From Isochrysis galbana (Eukaryota; Haptophyta; Isochrysidales; Isochrysidaceae): 64,000 nucleotides of DNA. Where the stretch lies: NCBI GenBank assembly GCA_018136815.1, contig CM030939.1:806001-870000 (forward strand), read 5' to 3'. This document shows, in pieces, positions 20,456 through 31,289 of the stretch; the stretch's first letter is position 1; each line of letters opens with the position of its first letter. The notes beneath the pieces are model-generated. The model was not told where the DNA came from and made no database searches. It saw only the letters and a list, made by a program, of their open reading frames with translations. The translations under genes and the position numbers were made by a program.

Positions 20456-20750
20456 GTTAACTACCAGGGTAGGGGGGTAGCAGTTAGTGGCCATTTGGGG
20501 GGTAGTTAGTTAACTGGTTGCAAGTATTTGGCAGTAGTTACCTACTAGTTAACTGGTTTATGACTCCCTACATTGGAAATTAACTGGTAGTTTTCTACAT
20601 CGTGGATGTAGTTATTAAAGGTGGTTGTGGTCCTATAGAGCTTTGGGGGGGGGGGGGGGGAGGGGGAGGGGGGGGTCGCAAGTGGGAGTTGGCGCGCGCG
20701 CGAGGGGGGGAGAGCGAAACGCAGTGGTGGTGGTGGCGCGAACTCGGACG
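20456..20750. other. AT-rich repeats and long G-run upstream of chromodomain ORF
   Basis: TTAACTGG occurs three times between 20505 and 20590, and a run of about 15 G lies at 20645. The stretch sits inside the interrupted LINE and could hold the promoter of the chromodomain ORF; no motif proves it. Confidence 0.3.
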
Positions 20751-21065
20751 ATGGCGCCGAGCAGGATGTCGAGACACTCGAGCAGCTCGTCGGCATTGCA
20801 GCCGCAGGGCACGACCACGAAGCGGACTCCCACGAGCGCGTTCGACGGAGCTGCAGGAAAGGGTGTCTACGAGCCTGAGAAGATCATCGCGCAACGACTC
20901 GCAAGGGGCATCACCCAATTCCAGGTCAAATGGGTGGGCTTCAGCACGAAGGACAACACGTGGGAGCCCATAGAACATCTAGCTGGATGTGAAGATATGA
21001 TTGCCGAGTTCAAGGCGGAGGAAAAGGCCAGAGTTGCGGAAATAGTGGCCTTTATGGCGCACCCA
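20751..21065 (+). CDS. Chromodomain protein fragment inside a LINE copy
   Basis: From ATG 20751 a Ser/Thr-rich leader of about 40 residues leads into a full chromodomain: VYEPEKIIAQRLARG, FQVKWVGFSTKDNTWEP (aromatic cage residues Y, W and W present), and an acidic helix CEDMIAEFKAEEKAR. The domain would bind methyl-lysine histone tails. The frame continues to 21161, but past about 21065 it overlaps LINE sequence read on the other strand, so the native end is lost or spliced. It differs clearly from the gypsy chromodomain at 15148, favouring a host or captured gene. The upper limit given is approximate. Confidence 0.6.
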
Positions 21066-21069
21066 CCGT

Positions 21070-22043
21070 TCTCCGTCCGGCAGGTATGCCGCGCACTCAT
21101 CCGTGGTGTATACCTCCCCCATATCCGGGTTGATGGTATTGTGTATGACTACCGTTTGTAGGGACTCCCATTTTGCCTTATGTAAGTGATGCATCGCCGG
21201 AGCCTTGTGAAAGAGGTTATACCATATTAGGGAGCCCTTAGTCCCTTCCCGCGTGTTCGTTTCCCTAAGGAACTTAACACTTCTGAAGTTCTCTAGCGCT
21301 TGCTTCCAGAAGGCCGGAAGCGTGCTGCTTCCCCTAATGCTAGCCGTGAGGCCCCGCGCGTCGGCCTTCGAGAAGACCGCCGCTCTCCCCATTGGGGTGC
21401 GGCAGAACCATTGGTCTAAGGCTGTCTTCCAATCCGCCGTTGACGGGTTTAGATACCGAACTATCCATATCGCCTGGAGCGCTCGCGCGTGTTCTGTCAT
21501 AGGGAGTAATCCGATCCCTAGCAGGGGCCCGCCCTCGGACGTCCCCACTCTCGGGTACGCCGGAACAGTTATCCATTTGCGTCCCTCTTGCGAGGAGCCT
21601 AGCTCGTCCGCCTGTAGTCGTGGGGATCTATCCCATAATATGGTTTGGACGTCGGAGTCTATAGCCTCCATGAACCACGCCGGAGGGGTCCCGAGGGGTG
21701 CACTGATGGTAGGAGTTACCACCATGGGAGTGGCAGCAGTGCTGCCACCCACCATGGGGAGTCCTTGATTGGGTGGCAAGACGAGGGAGAGAGGAGGCTG
21801 AGTCAGTTGCTGGCTCTGCTGCTCTGCAGGGAACAGGGCTCTGCCTGTCCCCTGCTTCTGGGGTTGGCGAGGAGGCGAGGGCGGTGGGGCCATGTCGACG
21901 TCGGTGTCTGGTGGGGTAGAGGCCTGCGAGCGCTTCGGCTCCGGCGGCTTGGGGCGGCCCCGTTGGGGCGTCGTGGCGGCGGGGGGCTGGGAGGTGGGAG
22001 GGGGCGGCGCGCGCTCCATCGCTGAAACTATAACAATAGTTTC
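21070..22043 (-). mobile_element. LINE 5' head fused to post-RT region, with hairpin
   Basis: The minus ORF starts at ATG 22019 (MERAPPPPTSQPPAATTPQ). Residues 1-108 are the family head ending in TISAPLG. From residue about 110 the protein is the region between RT and zinc knuckle of LINE ORF2 (GIGLLPMTEHARALQAIW, W..ALDQWFCRTPMG). Endonuclease and RT are missing, so head and tail were joined in frame. A perfect 8-bp hairpin GAAACTAT/ATAGTTTC (22024-22043) precedes the ATG by four bases. Confidence 0.75.
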
Positions 22044-22049
22044 TCTGTG

Positions 22050-22420
22050 TCAGATCTACTCCAAGTGAAGGGAGGGGAACGTACCGTTGTCACCGTCGAC
22101 GTTGTGTGAGCGTGCTAGCTCAATGATGTTCCCCTTGGTCTACACGATATTGCTATCAATCACTGGGCCCCCATGGGTTGGGGCCAAACATGGTACCCCC
22201 GCCGAGAGGGATTCACACCTCTCTCGCACGCGACTTCTGAGCGCACGCTCCCAAGATGTCTACACCCAACACAAGGTTGGACCAAAGACAGAAACCGAAC
22301 AACTCTTCAAGACAATTGAGTTGTTCCAACCACTGACTCCGCTCAAGGGAGCGGACATCGGGCCTCATGCTTCGCAGCAAGGCCAAGAAGCACTGTCACC
22401 GGTGATGGTGAATCAGTTCA
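22050..22420. other. No gene recognised between LINE head and kinase gene
   Basis: Ordinary composition, open frames short. It may include the 3' UTR of the kinase gene on the minus strand. Confidence 0.25.
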
Positions 22421-23356
22421 TCAGCTGACACCAACTTCGAGGCTGACACTGACATCATAGGTCACGCGAGGAGAGGATGCCAACACGACGAACGCTTGGT
22501 GGTGTGCACGCACGACCTCTGGCCAGGAAAGAGTTTTTGGCGCAAGCCACCCGACCAATACTAACTTTAAACTGCACAAGGCGCGAATGCGGCGGTGCGT
22601 GCACCGACAGGTGTTGTGCGCGCGTGCACCGCGCTCGGAAGCGGATGACGACAGGGAGGCGGAACTGCCCTTGACTTGAGGACTAAGCAGATCGCCCCAG
22701 AAGCGCGATTTTTGCTCCTGGGGCCTCTCTGAGAAGCTGCCACCACGGCTAGAACATCGCCCCCAGGGAGGTGGGGCCTCCACATTCGAGCGGCCGTGGT
22801 CAAGCCGTTGCTGTGCCGCTGCCGCCGCCGCCACCATCTCCTCGAGGTATGCATCGCCAATCAGATTCATAGAACGGCCCGGCTCAGGTTGCGGAGTCGA
22901 GCCCGCATACGGATTCGATCGCCACGACCCAATGATGGCCCGAGGATAGCGTTCACCACGCTCAGGTGGGGAGCCATGATGGGGCCCGCCGTGCGAGAAG
23001 GAGTGAGAGCTGGAAGAGGCGTCCTTGCAGCCGCTGATCGTTGAAACAGAATGCGACGTAAGGGCGTGTGAATTCAGTCCCAGAGAGAAAGCCGAGGAAG
23101 AAGACCCATGCAAATGCGTGCACCGATGGCTTGGGTTCGGAGGGCAAACACCACCAGTGGCGCGAAGCGAGGCATGCGCGCCCGTAGGATTGGTCGGAGA
23201 GCAGATCGTCTGGGCTCGATCGGCATCGATGGCCGAGTTCGGCACGTTGGAGGACGAGACACTGGAGATGGCTTCGTAGATGGCCGTGCAGCCCTTAGCA
23301 GCATCGCCCCTGAGAAGCGTGTTCAAGGGTGTGTACGCATTAGGCGAGGATGCCAT
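22421..23356 (-). CDS. Ser-rich region, probable C-terminal exon of the kinase
   Basis: A minus frame of 311 codons, rich in Ser, His and Pro, with an Ala run at about residue 180 and no domain. It lies immediately downstream of the kinase exons and on the same strand. Like the non-catalytic tails of MAP3K proteins, it is low complexity. The splice linking it to the exon ending at 23487 could not be fixed, so it may start differently or be non-coding in part. Confidence 0.35.
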   Translation of the reverse strand: MASSPNAYTPLNTLLRGDAAKGCTAIYEAISSVSSSNVPNSAIDADRAQTICSPTNPTGAHASLRATGGVCPPNPSHRCTHLHGSSSSAFSLGLNSHALTSHSVSTISGCKDASSSSHSFSHGGPHHGSPPERGERYPRAIIGSWRSNPYAGSTPQPEPGRSMNLIGDAYLEEMVAAAAAAQQRLDHGRSNVEAPPPWGRCSSRGGSFSERPQEQKSRFWGDLLSPQVKGSSASLSSSASERGARAHNTCRCTHRRIRALCSLKLVLVGWLAPKTLSWPEVVRAHHQAFVVLASSPRVTYDVSVSLEVGVS

Positions 23357-23486
23357 AAACGCGCGAGGAGAGAGGCAGCCTCACGACGGGGCCGGCGCTC
23401 GGCATCGCGGCCCACAAAGCTGCGCTGTGTGACCTTGTGCATCCCTCAGAGTGAGGGCACACATAGATGTATCTTGCGGCGCTCAC

Positions 23487-24573
23487 CTCGGCGTGTCTCG
23501 CGGTGTTGGTCGGAGGGAAAGGCCATTCGCTAGGATCTCCTCGACCGCGCGAATCGTCTCCTCCTTTGGTAGAATGTGCTCGGGGCGCTGCTGCGGGCGT
23601 CGCTCCACCGCCGCCAACGGATGTGAGTATGACATTTGGCCAGGGGGGTTCGAGCGACCGCTCCATCAATGAGGCAACAGAGTGGGGCCCAGCATCCATC
23701 TCATCAGTTGCAACAACCGTAGCGTCGTGCCGGCGAGTGAGCCGTTGGTGGGTCTTCAGCCGCATGGCGTTGGGGCGCTGTGCAGTATCCTTCTTGAAGC
23801 AGAGAAGTAGAAACTCCGTCAGAGGTTGTGAGATGCCGGGTGGGAGAGGTGGGTGCTGCAGAAGGCCAGGGAGGGGGAGGGGGGTGGACGTGAGCCTGTT
23901 GAGAGGAAGGAGTGGGCAAACACGGCCCCTTCTCGGGGCCTTCAGACGAACATCTGGTTGGGACCTCGTGCAACACCGGGCCAGTTGTGCTTGACATGAA
24001 CTGCTTCACTTGGCACACTCCATTCGGCCATGCACTAGCGAAGCCTACGCTCACCGGGTCGTGAACGATCCGGAAGAGTGCCGACATCGGAGCCATCTCA
24101 TAGTACGGCGGAGCCCCGGAAATGAGCTCGACCACGGTACAGCCGACGGACCAGATGTCGGAGGCTGTTGTGAAGCCCGACATCTGAATAATCTCTGGCG
24201 CCATCCAATGGGGAGTGCCAACCACTGAATTGGCCTACCGCATGGCGAGTGGCCAGGCTCTCAGTGTACCACTCGGTTCTCAGCTCACCTCCGTGCGTGA
24301 CGGAAGAAGGGGTGTGGCAACAAGACAACATCCTATGGCAGGGCCGCCATTTGGATGTTCAATTGTGTTCGAGAAAGCCCGGCCATCGGCTCTTGGGCGC
24401 TGCAACTACTGGATCCGGGTACGCTCAGGGTGATGCATATCCGTGTTTGGACAATACACACCTGCGTATCGAGACCGGTCGCCTCCAGCTTGGTGGCGAC
24501 GCCGAAGTCGGCAACTTTCACTGTGCCTCCTGTCGAAATAAGGATGATGGCTCCATTGATGTCACAATGGATC
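23487..24573 (-). CDS. MAP3K-epsilon/Cdc7-type protein kinase, three exons, 5' part in gap
   Basis: Three exons join with GT-AG introns: 24462-24573 (cut by the N gap), 24055-24234 and 23487-23855. They encode subdomains VIb to [14 protein letters not shown], then [46 protein letters not shown] | HPPLPPGIS, and [16 protein letters not shown]. The wording is that of the MAP3K-epsilon/Cdc7 branch that controls cytokinesis in other eukaryotes. The catalytic loop reads [10 protein letters not shown] where active kinases have HRDIKxxN: Arg, Lys and the Mg-binding Asn are all changed while Asp and DFG remain. ATP-binding exons are not visible. It is either a pseudokinase or a decayed copy. Confidence 0.75.
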
Positions 24574-24673
24574 NNNNNNNNNNNNNNNNNNNNNNNNNNN
24601 NNNNNNNNNNNNNNNNNNNNNNNNNNNNNNNNNNNNNNNNNNNNNNNNNNNNNNNNNNNNNNNNNNNNNNNNN
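24574..24673. other. Assembly gap of 100 N
   Basis: One hundred N between a kinase exon and a LINE head. The round number suggests a gap of unknown size. The head repeat at its right border is probably why assembly failed. Confidence 0.95.
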
Positions 24674-24794
24674 CCTGCGAGCGCTTCGGCTCCGGCGGCT
24701 TGGGGCGTCCCCGGTGGGGCGTCGTGGCGGCGGGGGGCTGGGAGGTGGGAGCGGTCGGCGCGCGCTCCATCGCTAAAACTATAACAATAGTTTT
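24674..24794 (-). mobile_element. LINE 5' head with hairpin, truncated by gap
   Basis: The minus strand from ATG 24770 gives MERAPTAPTSQPPAATTPH and then runs into the gap at the KRSQ patch. The hairpin AAAACTAT/ATAGTTTT (24775-24794, loop of four) lies four bases before the ATG. Confidence 0.65.
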
Positions 24795-25199
24795 TGACAA
24801 ACATCTTATGTTATGTCTCACCTTCCACCCACACTCAACTGCACCATAGCCACAGTACCATTCACCCCACCACAAGATTTTTTTTCAGAACCTATCTATG
24901 GGTCTTCCCAATTCGTCAGTTCGTCAGGTATAGAATTTCATCCGATGCGTCCCGCGCTGGCCTGTCCATACTCGAGCCCCACGCTCCACGCTCGATGTCC
25001 CCCGGCTCCTTTTCGTCCCTACCCACCCCCTCTGTTCATACAATTACACCTTATGATCCACAGCTCCATCTTCACACCCCACTCACAATGACACTTGAAA
25101 AAAGTAGTTTTATTTTTTGCGTACAACCGCCTTAAAACAAGAGATAGAGCGCCCAAAACAGCTCCACAAAATGGCAAAGCCGGCTGCCAAGTAGCTCAA

Positions 25200-25300
25200 A
25201 CACATGGCACCTCGCCCCTAGTCACGTCGCGAGACACATACATGCACTTCTAACACATCACCCGCCGCCGCGTAGGCACCGCCAACAGATTCACAAAGCG
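25200..25300 (+). mobile_element. LINE zinc-knuckle remnant
   Basis: The plus frame reads SRDTYMHF, a stop, then RRRVGTANRFTKR, matching PRDSYMHFKHVLHRRIATANRF of the intact LINE. It is broken by a stop and cut at about 25300. Its inverted partner is at about 40570-40650. Confidence 0.6.
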
Positions 25301-25842
25301 CGACTTAGCTGTCGATTCGCTCTACATGGGCTTTAGGAGGCTTTGTGCATCACAGCGGGGCTGAGAGCGGCGGGGCTTGTGCATCAGAGAGGTTTCGAGA
25401 GGCAGTGAGTCCCCCTGCGCCCCCCCCTTCCCCCCTCCCTCCCCCTCCCTCCCTCCCCCTCCTCCTTCCTCTCTCCCTCTCCTCTGCCCCCCCTCTCCCA
25501 CTCCCGCCCTCCCCTCCATCTCTCCCTCCGTCCCTCCCCCTCTCCCCCCCTTCCTCCCTCCCTCTCCTTCTCTCCTTGCACTTGGTTGAGTGCGAGCACG
25601 AGCGCGGCGGTGAAGCCGTCCGCCTGATGGGGTAGGGAATGCGCCTCAAAAGCCGGCAGGAAGCGCAGGCGGCATACGCACACGAACCGCGCGCCCTCCC
25701 TTCCCCTCCCGCATCACGCCTGTCTGCCGTTGCGCCTAAGGTCTCGAGCGCTCGCGAAAGCGCGTTGTCACCAGCGTGCCCAGCCCATGCGGCGGCGCGC
25801 CGAGAGCTCGTGGTGGCCGGCGCCGCGGCAACGTCGCGTTCA

Positions 25843-26492
25843 TCAAGGATCTCCTCCACAGCACCTGCGCGCGCGCCGGGAGGGAGCGAAGCAGTGGCTG
25901 AGCGCGGCGACTGGCGCGCTGCCGTCAGGCTCTAGCCCTCGCCCTGCCTCAATCCTCGGGCACCGCATGCCCGCGGGAAGCTGACGCTTCTGCCTGAGCC
26001 GCTCGGAGCTCTGCAACTGTTGCCACTGCTCCATCGCCCTCGCTCTCCTCTGCCCGCATCCCAACCGCTGACCTCTGCCCGCATCCCAACCGCTGACCTT
26101 TGCCCCCATCCCCACCGCTGACCCCTCCCAGCACGAGCCCCCGCGCGCACCCTCAAGCGCCCTCGCCGTGCTTTCCATGCCCAGCTGTTGCTGCAGCACC
26201 TTTCTCTGTCTGAGCAGTCTCTCCCTCGCCGAGCCGCCCAGCTCATTGCCTTCCTCGAACTCGACGCCCAACGAGGCGAGCAGCGGTCTTCCTGCGGCCA
26301 GCACTGTCCTCATCGAGAAGGAGGCAAAGGAGAGCCAGGCGCCAGCGGCATCAGCGCGTGCAGCGTGTGAAGCTCGCGCGGGTGGGCACGCTGCGGCTCG
26401 CCCAGCTGTCGCGCCGCAGCAACCCTCGAAGCCTCCGATGGGGCTGCGTGAAGCATTTCGAGAAGCTCCTCGAGCCGCGACGGCAGAGCCAT
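25843..26492 (-). CDS. BTAF1/Mot1-like N-terminus, copy 1
   Basis: From ATG 26492 the frame gives MALPSRLEELLEMLH then EASRVAAARQLGE and HPRELHTL, matching the BTAF1/Mot1 N-terminus pattern (SRLDRLxxLL...AAxQLGEVxxxHPxEL). A second frame (26313-25843) contains LLASLGVEFE...RERLLRQRKVLQQQLGME, corresponding to the GAEFE...RxxRQRKLLQxKLGL block that follows in Mot1. The two frames need a short intron or frameshift near 26310. Downstream helicase exons are not present. Mot1 removes TBP from promoters; here only the first ~200 residues are recognisable, so a fragment or pseudogene is likely. Confidence 0.55.
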
Positions 26493-26529
26493 CGACTCCT
26501 CGTCACCCCGAGGGGAGGGGAGGAGAGGA

Positions 26530-26651
26530 GGAGTGACGCAAGAGGACAAGAGAGAGACAGGAAGAAGAGAGAGAAGAGAGAAAGGAGGGAGGGAGGGAGG
26601 GAGGGAGGGAGGGAGAGAGAGAGAGAGAGTAGGAGGGAGTGAGGGAGCAAG

Positions 26652-26731
<80 letters not shown>

Positions 26732-26865
26732 ATGAGAGAGGGAGAGAGGGAGAGGAAAGGGAGAGAGGGAGAGAGGGAGAGAGAGAAAGAGAGAAAGAGA
26801 GATGGGGGGGGAGGGAAAGAGGGAGAGGGAGAGAGAGAGAAAGAGAGAGAGAGGGGGGGAGGAGG

Positions 26866-26896
<31 letters not shown>

Positions 26897-27010
26897 GGAG
26901 GGAGGGAGGCAGAGAGAGAGAGAGAAGAGATAGAGGGAGAGAAGAGAGAGGGAGAGCGAGAGAGAGAGGGGGGGGGGGGGAGAGAGAGGGAGAGAGAGCA
27001 AGAAGAGAAG
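26530..27010. repeat. Imperfect (GA)n microsatellite, about 480 bases
   Basis: Nearly pure purine on the plus strand with GA, GGGA and GGA units. It lies 5' of the copy 1 BTAF1-like start, as the CT tract at 39244 does for copy 2. Long Arg/Glu or Ser/Leu frames through it are artefacts. Confidence 0.9.
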
Positions 27011-27571
27011 AAACAGGGCGAGCTCGACCAGATTTCGAAAAACACGACACAAACGGAAACAGAGCCCTTGTCCACGACGTCCACCTCGCGTGTACACGTG
27101 AAGAAGGTTCATCTTCCCCCCTCAAGGCTCCCCAGAGGAAACGGGGGACGCGCGGGGGGCGCGCGCCCTTCCCGCGCGAGATGCCCCGCCTCGCGCCCCT
27201 CGTGGAGCCCTCAGTGCTCCCCACGCCCTCTCGTCGCCCGACACCCGCGCTCCAGCCGCTCGAAGCGGCGAGAGTAGCGGCGGCGAGACCTGTGCACTTC
27301 CAGCGCGAAGGCTCTTGCCGCATGGGGCTGTCGCCAAGCAGCCTCAGGTGTCTGCGCACTTCGAGACAAGGGCGAGGGCGGGACAGTGGCGAGGAAGAGA
27401 GGGGGCGGGGCGAGGGGAGCCGGGCGGGGGAGAGGGAGAGGGAGAGGGAGCAGCAGACAGCGACAACGACAGTGAGAGAGCGAGGGCGATAGCGAGGGAG
27501 AAGGAGAAGGAGAGCGTTGGGGAGAGAGAGAGAGCGAGGACAGTGGCGATGGTGGGGCTGGCACATTAGGG

Positions 27572-27612
27572 CGGAGCAGTGGTACTCCCTATATGGTACT
27601 GCCACTGCTCCG
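27572..27612. repeat. Hairpin GGAGCAGTGG / CCACTGCTCC
   Basis: A perfect 10-bp stem with a loop of about 20 bases that itself contains GGTAC...GGTAC. No gene context identifies it. Confidence 0.45.
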
Positions 27613-27619
27613 TGTTTGC

Positions 27620-28860
27620 AGCACATGCGCGTGCCGGGCTAGGCCGCGCAAGCAAGCGCAACGCAACAGGACCGAAATGTCCCTAAACTACCCGCCAGTG
27701 TGCAAGCACACCGGCAGTTGTTGTTGCGTCTCATGGGGAGGGAGTACATCCCACGAGCAGCTTTGAGTTGCTTGTGCATGTGCATCTCGGTGATCCATGA
27801 CACGAGGTTAAGTTGCGCGCGGTTTGGGGTTCCGCGCCGTCCTTCTGGTGCCCACTGGGCGACAGAGGGGTACGTCCCCCGCAACAACATGTCACCTTTT
27901 TCCTCAGTTGTCTCCGGGGTCTTGAGGTTAAGTGAAGGGAGCCATGGAGGACGACCTAGAACACGGGCCCACTGGGCCTGGTGTCTTGGAAGTGTCCTGG
28001 CTTCCTTTGGTAGCTTTCCCTCATGATCCCACGGTCAATCTTTTCTTCTTGCTGTCCCGGGGTCAGTGGTGTTGTTTTGTGAGGGCCTGCGCCTGTTCAC
28101 TCCTGCGTATTGATAGGGGACATGGAGCCCTCACGGCTCCATTCACCTATTTGTATGGCTCCTTCATCAGATGGTGAGGCCACGCAAATTGCTTGATAAA
28201 AGTAGGTTGGTGCACACTTTGCAAATGCGTCAGTGTTGCGTGTTGCGCGTGTAGGCTTGCGTCTTGCATTCATTCACCTTATAGGTCTTGCATTCCCCAA
28301 CGGCGCCAAGACCATAGCGACCATAGACTCGTCGACTTGGCGTGGGCCCCTGTAGACCGCAGCAATGCAGGAGCACAGCGGCCGTGCAAACCTTTTTCTC
28401 TTAGACGGGGTTAGCGCTCTTTCTCGTTCTCGCGCCCTCTCGCCAGGATCGTTCGCGCGATCTCTCGCCACCCCGCCACGACAGCCATACCTTGCCGCAC
28501 GGGGGGGGGGGCGCGGCCCCCCGCCACCCCCAGCATCAGCTGTCATCACTCGGGGCCTCTCACGCGCGCAGGCGAGGCCCTTGTCGCCTTACGCTGACGT
28601 GCCCCCCCCACCCTCACCGCAGCTGTGTGAAGGTCTCTTTGGAGCAGCACGCTATTGCGGCTTGGCCTGCGCATTTGGCTGCTTGTTTGTGCTTGGTTTG
28701 TGGTGCTTGTGCGCCTCCATCTAACATGCTACTGTGGGCCTCACGTGCTACATGCTACGTACGTACTACTTGCGCAAATTGAGACGTGTAAGTAACACAA
28801 CAAATACAAATAACTTGCTAGATGTAGCAGATACTAGCTAGAAGCTGATGTATTAACACT
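27620..28860. other. No gene recognised
   Basis: About 1.2 kb of mixed composition with a poly-G run at 28500. Short frames on both strands lack motifs. Confidence 0.3.
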
Positions 28861-28861
28861 T

Positions 28862-29516
28862 AACACTCAGCTGACTTCCTCGTCTTCGTCCCCGGTATCC
28901 AGCCCGCGTTCATCTAACTCTTCGCCGACCAGCGACTCGGAGTCCGATGGGTCATCCGAGTCTACGGACTCGCGCCGCAAGCCTCGCCACGCCAAGGGTG
29001 GCAACTATACCACCGCAGGCAAAAGCTATAATACTTGGGAGGGACGGCCGTCTATGATGGTCCCCGAAGGATTACATTCTAACTCTCGCCGATCTCTCCA
29101 CCCCCATGCCTCTACGTCTAAGCCAAGCAATCACAGGAGCCGGGAGAGTCGACGTCGCGCTAAACGCCACGCCGCTCCTCCCGCAGACCCAGCCCTTGTC
29201 CGATGAACCGGACATTCTTGAGCAGTGGCTACGCCACTATGGGCGTCACGGCAAAGCCTATTCCGATTCGGCTAGTGCCCCCCTCGAATACCAGGTGATG
29301 GCGGCACGCGAGGTCCCATCTGGTGAGTCCTGGCATGCTCGCATCATTTACACGACTCGCACTCTCACGAAATGGGTGCGCGCTCGTACGTTCGTCCGCA
29401 CTAAGGGCGGCACTCGCGATGCTAAGTCTAGCCTCGAGAGCCTCCAGTCGCTACGCTTTCCCGCCGACCTACGCTCTACCGACCCGAACAAGGCTGCTGC
29501 TTCCTGGCGCCGTTAA
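28862..29516 (+). mobile_element. Gypsy gag-like region
   Basis: 28862-28990 encodes a Ser/Asp-rich stretch repeated at 45770-45870 (both contain the GCGTTCATC(T/C)AACTC and GATGG(G/A)TCATCCGAGTCT blocks). A frame from ATG 29106 to 29516 precedes the protease and overlaps the pol frame in a different phase, as gag and pol often do. No zinc knuckle was seen, so the gag assignment rests on position and on the repeat. Confidence 0.5.
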
Positions 29517-31046
29517 CAAGACTCTCGCTGACACGGGAGCCGGCCCCTCGGTTGTAACCACCGAGCTGTTGGCCGCACTGCCCCGCGACGCTTGCGTCTT
29601 AGTCGAACACGTTTCAGACCGGCCTGCCGTTGTCGGACCGGATGGTAACCCACTCCGCACTCGGGGCTACGCTACGTTGGTTTTCTCCCTCGCCGGTGTC
29701 GAATTCCGTCACCGCTTCCTCGTCGTCGAAGGCGCGCCTATGCTTCTCCTGGGAAACGATTTCCGGGAAGCATACGCCGCCTGTATCGAACTGTCGCCGG
29801 ATGCAGGGCGTGATGGCCGCTTGACTCTCGTGGTCAACAATCGTCGCGTTCCATCCCTCGTCTCCACTCGCCCTCGTCTCTCTTCTGCACCACTTGTCGC
29901 CGTGATCTCCGCCGACCCGCCGCGGGCAGAGGAGTCGTCGCTCGTTCCTACCTCGGACAACGTTTCCTCCTGTCAGGCTCGCAGCGAGTCGCCGCCGGCG
30001 ATGTCGACTTCGGTTCCATTGCCGCCCCTCGATCCCGAGCTCGAGCCGCCCCCTCGTTTCGACTTCACACGCAGTCCTCCCTCGTCTCCTTCCCCCTCGT
30101 TCGCCGCCGTTGAGGTTGAGCCACTCTTAGCAAACGGATCCACGTCGGCCGCTGCGTTGAAGGAGTTTGCTCTGTACACCAGGCAGCCTATCACTATTCC
30201 CCCGCGATCGAGGGGTACGTTCTCCGTCCGCCTGCCTTTGGAGGTCATCGAGAACTACCCCGACTCCGCCATCCTCGTCGACCGCCTACCGCCCCGTGAC
30301 GGTCTCGATTCTCCTCCGATGGTCGCCACCAGCGTCGAAACCCCAACCCCGGAGGGGGAGGTGTTGATCACGGTCTGGAACCTGGCGACACGTCCCGTAA
30401 CCCTTCCTGCGTACTCGCCGGTGGCGTCGGCCCACATCGAGTACAAGTTGCACGAGGCTCGGTCGACATTCGCCGATGGTGGAGACGACCTCGAGTCCTC
30501 GCTCACCGAGGCACAGCGCGCGCTCCTCGACGCTATCACTATCGATCCCGACGACCAGCTGACGCCGTCCCAGAAGCAACGCGTTCGCTGCCTGCTGGCT
30601 CGACATATTGACGCGTTCGCCCTCGACCCGAAGAACCCTCGGCACACACACGTGATGGAGGTCGAGCTGCCTCTCCTCCCCGGCGCTACAGCCCATCGCC
30701 ACGCTCCGCCTAAGATGGGTGACGAGGGCCGTGCCATCGTCCACAAGCACGTCGCCGAGATGGAGGCGGCGGGCATCATTCGCAAGTCCAATTCGCCGTG
30801 GGCTTCGCGGGTTGTTCTCGTCGGTAAGAAAGATGGGTCCGTTCGCTTCTGCGTCGATTATCGGGACACGAACTCGAAGCTCCGTATTTCGGATAGCCCC
30901 CTACCGCTCACCGTCGAAGCAATCGATCGTCTATCTCGAGGCCAAGGCTCTCGAGATTCTCTGTTTCTCTGCCTGCTCGATCTTGCCTCCGGCTTCTGGT
31001 GTCTGCCCATCAAGGAGGAGGACAAACCTATCACGGCGTTCTGCAC
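29500..31046 (+). mobile_element. Gypsy pol: aspartic protease and 5' part of RT
   Basis: The frame contains an aspartic protease (LADTGAGPSVV at 29530, LLGNDF flap region about 75 residues on), a spacer rich in Ser/Pro, then the RT N-terminus: KQRVRCLLARHIDAFA, HRHAPPKMGDEG, GIIRKSNSPWASRVVLVGKKDGSVRFCVDYRDTN and the motif A-like LLDLASGFW. The RT breaks off after ITAFCT (31046), before the catalytic YxDD box, and pyrimidine-rich DNA follows. The copy is therefore inactive. The spacer between protease and RT (about 330 residues) is unusually long. Confidence 0.85.
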
Positions 31047-31289
31047 CCCCCTACTCTACAAACTCGTCTCTCCTCGCCTGCCCCTGCCACCACAGCCCTC
31101 CCCTCGCTCGCCCTCGCCTCTCGTCGCTCGATCGATGTCGCTTTCGCCGCCGTCCTCGCCCTCGCCCAAGCCCGCCTGCCCGCCTTCCTCTGCTGACGGG
31201 CTTCAGCCCGTCAGCATCTCTGAAATCGTCTCCTCCGCCTCCGCCGCGCCTGCCGCCGGCATGCCTCCCTCCTCATTGCCCTCAGGCCC

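Larger units (their letters stand above)
25010..26530. repeat. Left arm of 1.5-kb inverted duplication
   Basis: From about 25010 to 26530 the sequence matches 40850-39410 read on the opposite strand, including a LINE remnant, a CT-rich tract and the BTAF1-like exons. The arms lie about 13 kb apart and have diverged by substitutions and small indels. Confidence 0.75.

Noticed and set aside
26310-27626. Minus-strand frame of 438 codons and plus-strand Arg/Glu frames through the GA tract
   Set aside because: They exist because GA/CT repeats contain no stop codons. Only the last ~60 codons of the minus frame (BTAF1-like) are meaningful.
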